From: DATBLY01 sp963705545
Lineage (GTDB): Bacteria > Actinomycetota > UBA4738 > HRBIN12
Reading direction: 5' to 3'
Assembly: GCA_963705545.1 (NCBI GenBank)
Contig: CAVPJX010000001.1
Span: forward strand, 62,001 to 126,000
Length of the DNA stretch: 64,000 nucleotides
Shown: positions 59,223-64,000 of the stretch, in pieces
Numbering within the stretch: the stretch's first letter is position 1
Layout of the letters: each line of letters opens with the position of its first letter
Made by a program: the position numbers and the translations under genes
The notes under the pieces: generated by a model
Told to the model about the DNA's origin: nothing
The model's input: only the letters and a program-made list of their open reading frames with translations
Database searches by the model: none

Positions 59223-61154
59223 ATGCCGCGCGTCCGAGTCGCATCCGGATCCGACACCGAGCTGCCCGAGGGCGAGCCGATCGGGTCGGTGCTGCCGCCG
59301 GAGGCGATCGCGGCGCGCATCGACGATGCGCTGGTCGACCTGTCGTTCGTCCCGGAGGTCGACGTGAGCGCGGAACCGATCCGGGCCGACGAGCCGGACG
59401 GGCTGCGGGTGCTGCGGCACTCCGCCGCGCACGTGATGGCTCAGGCCGTGTGCGACCTGTTCCCGGGGGCCCGCTACGCGATCGGCCCGGCCGTCGAGCA
59501 CGGCTTCCACTACGACTTCGAGCTCCCCGGCTCGCTCTCGACGGACGACCTGCCCCGGATCGAGGAACGGATGCGCGAGATCGTCGCGGCCGACCAGCCG
59601 TTCATCCGCGAGGAGCTCTCGCGCGACGCGGCCCGTGCACGCCTCGCCGATCAGCCGTACAAGATCGAGATCCTCGATGGGCTGGACGAAGCGGGCGAGG
59701 TCGGCGCCGACGAGCGGGTCTCGCTCTACCGCAACGACGCGTGGGCCGACCTCTGCCTGGGGCCGCACGTGCCGTCCACCGGCCGGATCGGCGCGTTCCG
59801 CCTGACGTCGGTCGCCGGCGCCTACTGGCGAGGCGACGAATCCCGGCCGATGCTCACGCGGATCTCGGGGACGGCATGGGCGACCGAGGAGGAGCTCGAG
59901 GCACACCTGGTGCGGATGGAGGAGGCCGAGCGGCGGGATCACCGCAAGCTCGGCCGGCAGCTCGACCTCTTCTCGTTCCCCGAGGAGCTCGGTCCGGGGC
60001 TCGCGATCTGGCACCCGCGCGGGGGGATCTTCCGCAAGGAGCTCGAGGACTACGTCCGGGATCTGCACCTGCAGCGGGGCTACGACCTGGTGCAGTCGCC
60101 GCACGTCGCCCGCCGGGTGCTGTGGGACACGAGCGGCCACACCGCGAAGTACGCCGAGAACATGTACCCGGAGATGCGGCACGAGGGTGACCCCGGGTAC
60201 TTCGTCAAGCCGATGAACTGCCCGTTCCACGTGCTGGTCTACAAGTCGTCGGTGCGTTCCTACCGCGACTTGCCGCTCCGGTACGCGGAGCTCGGGACGG
60301 TCTATCGGTACGAGCGGCTCGGGGTCCTGCACGGACTCCTACGCGCTCGCGGGTTGACGCAGGATGACTCCCACATCATCTGCCGCGAGGATCAGCTGAT
60401 CGATGAGATCCTCGGCGTGTTCGACCTGACGCTCGAGATCCTCGGGACGTTCGGCTTCACCGACCCGGTCGTGAACCTGTCGACGCTGCCAGGTCAGACG
60501 ATCGTCGACGAGGCGATGGCTACGCGGGCCACCGAGGCGCTCACGAACGCGCTCGAGAAGTCCGGCCTCGACTACACGCCCGCGGAGGGCGAGGGCGCCT
60601 TCTACGGGCCGAAGGTCGACTTCCACTTCCACGACGCGATCGGGCGTCTGTGGCAGCTGACGACGGTGCAATGCGACTTCGCACTGCCGGAGCGCTTCGA
60701 CATGGAGTACGTCGGGGAGGACAACCAGCGCCACCGGCCGGTGATGGTCCACCGCGCGATCCTGGGGTCGCTCGAGCGGTTCAGCGGGGTCCTGATCGAG
60801 CACTACGCCGGGGCGTTCCCGCTCTGGCTCGCCCCCGAGCAGATCCGCTTCGTCCCGGTCGCCGACCGTCACGTTCCGCACTGCGACACCCTGGCCGAGC
60901 GCGCCCGCGAGGCCGGCTTGCGGCCGTTCGTGGACGACGCGAAGGAGTCCGTCGGCAAGAAGATCCGCAACGCCCAGCTCATGAAGGCGCCCTACACGGT
61001 CGTGGTCGGCGACCGGGATATCGACGCCGGCACGTACACGGTGCGCGACCGGACCGGGACCGAGACGGGCGGCGTCGATATCGACGCGCTGCTCGACGGG
61101 CTGACGCGCGAGGTGCGCTCGCGCTCGGTCGAGCCGACCGCCCTCGGTGGCTAG
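59223..61154 (+). CDS. thrS: Threonyl-tRNA synthetase
   Basis: A 643-residue class II synthetase. A shortened TGS-like N-terminus (about 70 residues) precedes the N2 editing domain with HSAAHVMAQAV and DLCLGPHVP. The catalytic core has PMNCPFHVLVYKSSVRSYRD (zinc Cys), YRYERLGVLHGLLRARGLTQD (motif 2), and VMVHRAILGSLERF (motif 3). The C-terminal anticodon domain contains GLRPFVDDAKESVGKKIRNA. The following HIT gene matches the mycobacterial thrS neighbourhood. Confidence 0.97.
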   Translation: MPRVRVASGSDTELPEGEPIGSVLPPEAIAARIDDALVDLSFVPEVDVSAEPIRADEPDGLRVLRHSAAHVMAQAVCDLFPGARYAIGPAVEHGFHYDFELPGSLSTDDLPRIEERMREIVAADQPFIREELSRDAARARLADQPYKIEILDGLDEAGEVGADERVSLYRNDAWADLCLGPHVPSTGRIGAFRLTSVAGAYWRGDESRPMLTRISGTAWATEEELEAHLVRMEEAERRDHRKLGRQLDLFSFPEELGPGLAIWHPRGGIFRKELEDYVRDLHLQRGYDLVQSPHVARRVLWDTSGHTAKYAENMYPEMRHEGDPGYFVKPMNCPFHVLVYKSSVRSYRDLPLRYAELGTVYRYERLGVLHGLLRARGLTQDDSHIICREDQLIDEILGVFDLTLEILGTFGFTDPVVNLSTLPGQTIVDEAMATRATEALTNALEKSGLDYTPAEGEGAFYGPKVDFHFHDAIGRLWQLTTVQCDFALPERFDMEYVGEDNQRHRPVMVHRAILGSLERFSGVLIEHYAGAFPLWLAPEQIRFVPVADRHVPHCDTLAERAREAGLRPFVDDAKESVGKKIRNAQLMKAPYTVVVGDRDIDAGTYTVRDRTGTETGGVDIDALLDGLTREVRSRSVEPTALGG

Positions 61155-61160
61155 CGGCTC

Positions 61161-61649
61161 GTGGACCAGCTCTGGAGCCCTTGGCGGATGGAGTACATCC
61201 GCGAGCCGAAGGACGGGCCCGATGGGGCGTGCGTCTTCTGCACGCTGCTGACGGACGGGTTGGAGGGGCAGCCGGGCCCGCTCTTCGTCGGCGAGACCGG
61301 CTGGATCACACTCGCGAAGTACCCCTACAACCCCGGCCACCTGCTGGTGCTCCCGGTTCGCCACGAGGGGGACCTGGAGGCGCTCACGGATGCCGAGACC
61401 GCCGAGATCGCGTCGCTGATCCGCCGCTCCGTCGGCGTGCTCCGGGAGGCGTCGGCCCCGCATGGGTTCAACGTCGGCCTCAACCTCGGACGCGCCGCCG
61501 GGGCGGGGATCCCGGACCATCTGCACTGGCACGTGATCCCGCGATGGGGCGGGGACTCGAACTTCATGCCGGTGGTCGGGCACACGCGGGTGCTCCCGGA
61601 GCTGCTCGCGGAGACCTACGGCCGGCTCAGGGAAGCGTTCGACGCGTGA
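61161..61649 (+). CDS. HIT-family hydrolase (Ap4A phosphorylase-like)
   Basis: A 162-residue histidine-triad nucleotide hydrolase. The motif HxHxH is DHLHWHVIPRW. The N-terminal LWSPWRMEYI and CVFCTLL (zinc-type Cys pair) match the actinobacterial Ap4A phosphorylase group, whose mycobacterial member lies next to thrS. It may remove Ap4A made by ThrRS side reactions. It starts with GTG 6 bp after thrS, and its stop overlaps the next GTG. Confidence 0.92.
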   Translation: MDQLWSPWRMEYIREPKDGPDGACVFCTLLTDGLEGQPGPLFVGETGWITLAKYPYNPGHLLVLPVRHEGDLEALTDAETAEIASLIRRSVGVLREASAPHGFNVGLNLGRAAGAGIPDHLHWHVIPRWGGDSNFMPVVGHTRVLPELLAETYGRLREAFDA

Positions 61650-62476
61650 ACGAGGGGCAGGGGGGTTCCCGCTACGTCGAGGTGCCGGATGGGCGGCTCT
61701 GGTTCGAGGCGTCGGGCTCTGGACCGGACGTCCTCTTGATCCATCCGGGCCTATGGGACTCGCGCACGTGGGACCTGCAGATGCCGGTCCTGGTGGGCGC
61801 CGGCTATCGCGTCACGCGCTATGACCTGCGCGGGTACGGCCGGTCGAGCCGACCGACCGGCGAACGCTACTCGCACGTCTCCGACCTGTTCGCGGTGCTC
61901 GACGCGGCGGGCGCCGAGCGAGCGGCCTTCGTCGGATGCTCCATGGGTGGCGGGATCGCGATCGACGCCGCGCTGACGCAGCCGGATCGGACGTGGGCGC
62001 TGGTGCCGGTGGCCGCGGGGCTCGGGGGGTTCGAGTCCACCGCCGAGGAGGACGACTGGTGGGCGGAACGCGACGCGCCGATCGAGGCGGCGATCGCCGC
62101 AGGCGACCTCGAGCGCGCACGCGAGCTCCAGCTGGAGATCTGGGCGCCCCGCGGGACGGACGATCCCGCGGGCCGAAGGATCCGCCAGATCGCGCTCGAC
62201 AACCTGCACGAGCTCACCATGGACGAGAGCGGCGCGGAGGAGCTCGATCCACCGGCCGCGCGGCGGCTCCGCGAGATCGACGTCCCGACGCTCGTGATCG
62301 AGGCCGAGCTCGACCCACCGGATATGCGCAGGATCGGCCAGCTGATCGCCGCCGAAGTGCTGGACGCGCGCCGGGTCACGATCGCGCGCGCCGACCACGT
62401 GGTGAACCTCCGAGAACCGGCGGCGTTCGACGCCGCCCTGCTGCCGTTCCTCGACGAGGTGCGGCCCGACCGCTAG
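61646..62476 (+). CDS. Alpha/beta hydrolase
   Basis: A 276-residue hydrolase with HPGLWDSRTWDLQM (oxyanion region), YDLRGYGRSSRP, nucleophile elbow GCSMGGG, a late acidic residue in EAELDPPDM and the catalytic His in ARADHVVNLREP. The start is a GTG overlapping the HIT stop (GTGA). It is convergent with the EF-G-like gene, separated by 2 bp. The substrate is unknown. Confidence 0.88.
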   Translation: MNEGQGGSRYVEVPDGRLWFEASGSGPDVLLIHPGLWDSRTWDLQMPVLVGAGYRVTRYDLRGYGRSSRPTGERYSHVSDLFAVLDAAGAERAAFVGCSMGGGIAIDAALTQPDRTWALVPVAAGLGGFESTAEEDDWWAERDAPIEAAIAAGDLERARELQLEIWAPRGTDDPAGRRIRQIALDNLHELTMDESGAEELDPPAARRLREIDVPTLVIEAELDPPDMRRIGQLIAAEVLDARRVTIARADHVVNLREPAAFDAALLPFLDEVRPDR

Positions 62477-62478
62477 CG

Positions 62479-64000
62479 CTACTTCTTCTGCGCTTCCTCG
62501 CGGGCCTTGTCGTGGTCGTCGATCACCTTCTGCGCCAAGTGCTGTGGGAGCTCCTCGTAGTGCGAGACCCGCATCCCGAACGCTCCGCGGCCGCCGGTCA
62601 TCGATCGGAGGTCGATCACGTATCGCGCGACCTCCGCCTGCGGGACCAGCGCCCGGATCCTCTGCTTCCCGCCGCCGATCTGCTCCATCCCCTGGATCTT
62701 GCCGCGCTTCGCGTTGAGGTCGCCCATCACGTCGCCCGTGAAGGGATCCGGGACGACGACGTCGAGCTCGACGATCGGCTCCAGGATCACGACCCCCGCC
62801 GCCTCGACGGCCTCTTTCAGCGCCAGCGACCCCGCGATCTGGAACGCCATGTCGGAGGAGTCCACCGAGTGGAACTTCCCGTCCACCAGCGTCACCTTCA
62901 CGTCGACCATCGGGTTCCCCGACACGACGCCATCGGTCATCGTCTTGACGATCCCCTTCTCGATCGACGGGATGAACTGCTGGGGGATCGCACCGCCGAA
63001 GATCTTGCTCTCGTACACGAACCCCTCGCCCCGCGGGAGCGGTTCGATCTCGATGTTGCACACGGCGTACTGCCCGTGACCGCCGGTCTGCTTGACGTGC
63101 CGGCCCAGGCCCTTGGCCCGGCTGCGGATCGTTTCCCGGTAGGCGATCTTCGCGGGACGTGTCGACACCTCCACCCCGAACTTCCGCTTCAGCCGCTCGA
63201 TCTGAACCTCGAGGTGCGCCTCGCCCATCCCGTACATGACGGTCTCGTGCGTCTCGTCGGACCGCGAAACGCGGAGCGTGGGGTCCTCTTCGCGGAGACG
63301 GGAGAGGCCGGTCGAGAGCTTGTCCTCATCGCCCTTCGTCTTCGGCTCGATCGCGTACGCGAGCAGCGGCTCCGGCAGCTCGATCGACGGCAGCTGCACG
63401 GGCTCGTCCTTCGTGGAGAACGTGTCGCCGGTGTGCGTGTGCTGGAGCTTGGCCACGGCGCCGATGTCGCCGGCGGACACCTCGGGAACGCCTTCGTGGT
63501 CCTTGCCGCGCAGCGCGAACAGCTGGCCGACGCGCTCGTCGGAACCCTGCGTGGCGTCGTGGACGGTGGAGTCCGGACGGACGCGTCCCGAGAACACCCG
63601 GAACATCGTGATGTGGCCGACGAACGGATCCGACACCGTCTTGAACACGAACGCGGTCAGGGGACCGCTCGGATCGCAGCCGCGCTCCTTCGACTCGCCG
63701 CCCTTGCCGTGCACCTCGATCGGGCCGCGATCGACCGGGGACGGGAACTCCTCGGTGATGAAGGCCAGCAGGCGGTCGACGCCGATCGCCTTCGTCGCCG
63801 AGCCGCAGATCACCGGGGCGATCCGCCCGCGGGTGAACCCGTCCTTGACGCCGGTCACGATCTCGGCCTCGTCGAGCGTCCCCTCCTCGAGGTACTTCTC
63901 GATCAGGTCGTCGTCTGCCTCCGCGACCGCCTCCATCAGCTTCTCGCGCGCCGGGTCGGCCATCGCGTGCAGGTCCTCGGGCCACTCACCCTCCTGGGCG
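62479..64000 (-). CDS. Elongation factor G-like protein, C-terminal part
   Basis: The frame is open at the right edge, so the GTP-binding motifs lie outside. About 507 residues are visible: the end of the G domain (PVICGSATKAIGVDRLLAFI), domain II (PLTAFVFKTVSDPFVGHITM), domain III, domain IV (GGHGQYAVCNIEIEPLPRG) and domain V (RALVPQAEVARYVIDLRSMT). Sequence such as HTHTGDTFSTKDEPVQLPSI is typical of the second, EF-G2-like paralogue of Actinobacteria and not of the main fusA, and there are no rpsL/rpsG/tuf genes in view. Its role in translation is uncertain. Confidence 0.9.
   Translation of the reverse strand, partial: AQEGEWPEDLHAMADPAREKLMEAVAEADDDLIEKYLEEGTLDEAEIVTGVKDGFTRGRIAPVICGSATKAIGVDRLLAFITEEFPSPVDRGPIEVHGKGGESKERGCDPSGPLTAFVFKTVSDPFVGHITMFRVFSGRVRPDSTVHDATQGSDERVGQLFALRGKDHEGVPEVSAGDIGAVAKLQHTHTGDTFSTKDEPVQLPSIELPEPLLAYAIEPKTKGDEDKLSTGLSRLREEDPTLRVSRSDETHETVMYGMGEAHLEVQIERLKRKFGVEVSTRPAKIAYRETIRSRAKGLGRHVKQTGGHGQYAVCNIEIEPLPRGEGFVYESKIFGGAIPQQFIPSIEKGIVKTMTDGVVSGNPMVDVKVTLVDGKFHSVDSSDMAFQIAGSLALKEAVEAAGVVILEPIVELDVVVPDPFTGDVMGDLNAKRGKIQGMEQIGGGKQRIRALVPQAEVARYVIDLRSMTGGRGAFGMRVSHYEELPQHLAQKVIDDHDKAREEAQKK

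Overview
This is a high-GC window from the chromosome of an actinomycete-like bacterium (phylum Actinomycetota), probably from a lineage outside the well-studied genera. The phylum assignment rests on gene order: truB-ribF-rpsO-pnp-M16 protease-dapB-dapA-rnj-ftsK, then cinA-recA-recX-rny-miaB-miaA-dapF-hflX-lexA-LysM-nrdR-nrdJ is the backbone seen in Actinobacteria. The LexA operators (CGAAC-N4-GTTCG type), the class II B12-dependent ribonucleotide reductase and frequent GTG starts overlapping upstream stop codons (GTGA) agree with this. RNase Y together with RNase J, and a DapD of the proteobacterial length and motif type, point away from Streptomyces and Mycobacterium.

Layout. 1-4.4 kb: the end of truB, then a leftward four-gene set (orphan glycine-betaine-type binding lipoprotein, a membrane protein fusing a degenerate PAP2 domain to a kinase domain, a lipoprotein, and an intact PAP2 phosphatase). 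4.5-20.5 kb: rightward housekeeping genes (ribF, CapA-like, rpsO, pnp, M16 protease, dapB, PIG-L deacetylase, Eis-like acetyltransferase, dapA, RNase J, ftsK), interrupted by leftward LysE-type exporter and cobalamin adenosyltransferase genes. 20.5-22.1 kb: leftward unknown gene, GNAT and ppa. 22.1-36 kb: rightward RodZ-like, cinA, thpR, recA, recX, rny, miaB, miaA, dapF, dapE (frameshifted), dapC, dapD, hflX. 36-43 kb: leftward SIS protein and lexA, then rightward LysM protein, nrdR, nrdJ, VOC protein, dut, GNAT. 42.9-43.6 kb: tRNA-Gly, tRNA-Cys, tRNA-Val. 43.6-48 kb: accessory DNA bounded by three copies of the tRNA-Val 3' end, i.e. what looks like two tandem, decayed integrative elements. 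48-56 kb: a mosaic of membrane proteins, an ECF-like sigma factor with a membrane-anchored beta-propeller partner, an RnfD/NqrB-like membrane protein, a frameshifted DinB gene, tRNA-Val(CAC), a DHFR-family protein and an alpha/beta hydrolase. 56-64 kb: a MacB-type ABC exporter pair, thrS, HIT hydrolase, alpha/beta hydrolase, and the C-terminal part of an EF-G-like factor.

How the genes work together. Lysine/diaminopimelate synthesis is nearly complete here (dapA, dapB, dapC, dapD, dapE, dapF). The SOS response can be read directly: LexA boxes sit in the recA promoter spacer, over the lexA -35, and in the promoter of the divergent LysM gene, which by position is a candidate SOS cell-division inhibitor. 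Deoxynucleotide supply is a second regulon: NrdR boxes precede nrdR and nrdJ, dut follows nearby, and the adenosyltransferase that makes the NrdJ cofactor is encoded 23 kb upstream. Several genes have a -10 hexamer 6-10 nt before the start codon, so leaderless mRNAs look common. Three genes appear to lack a canonical start codon and two carry single-base frameshifts; these need read-level checking before being taken as biology.
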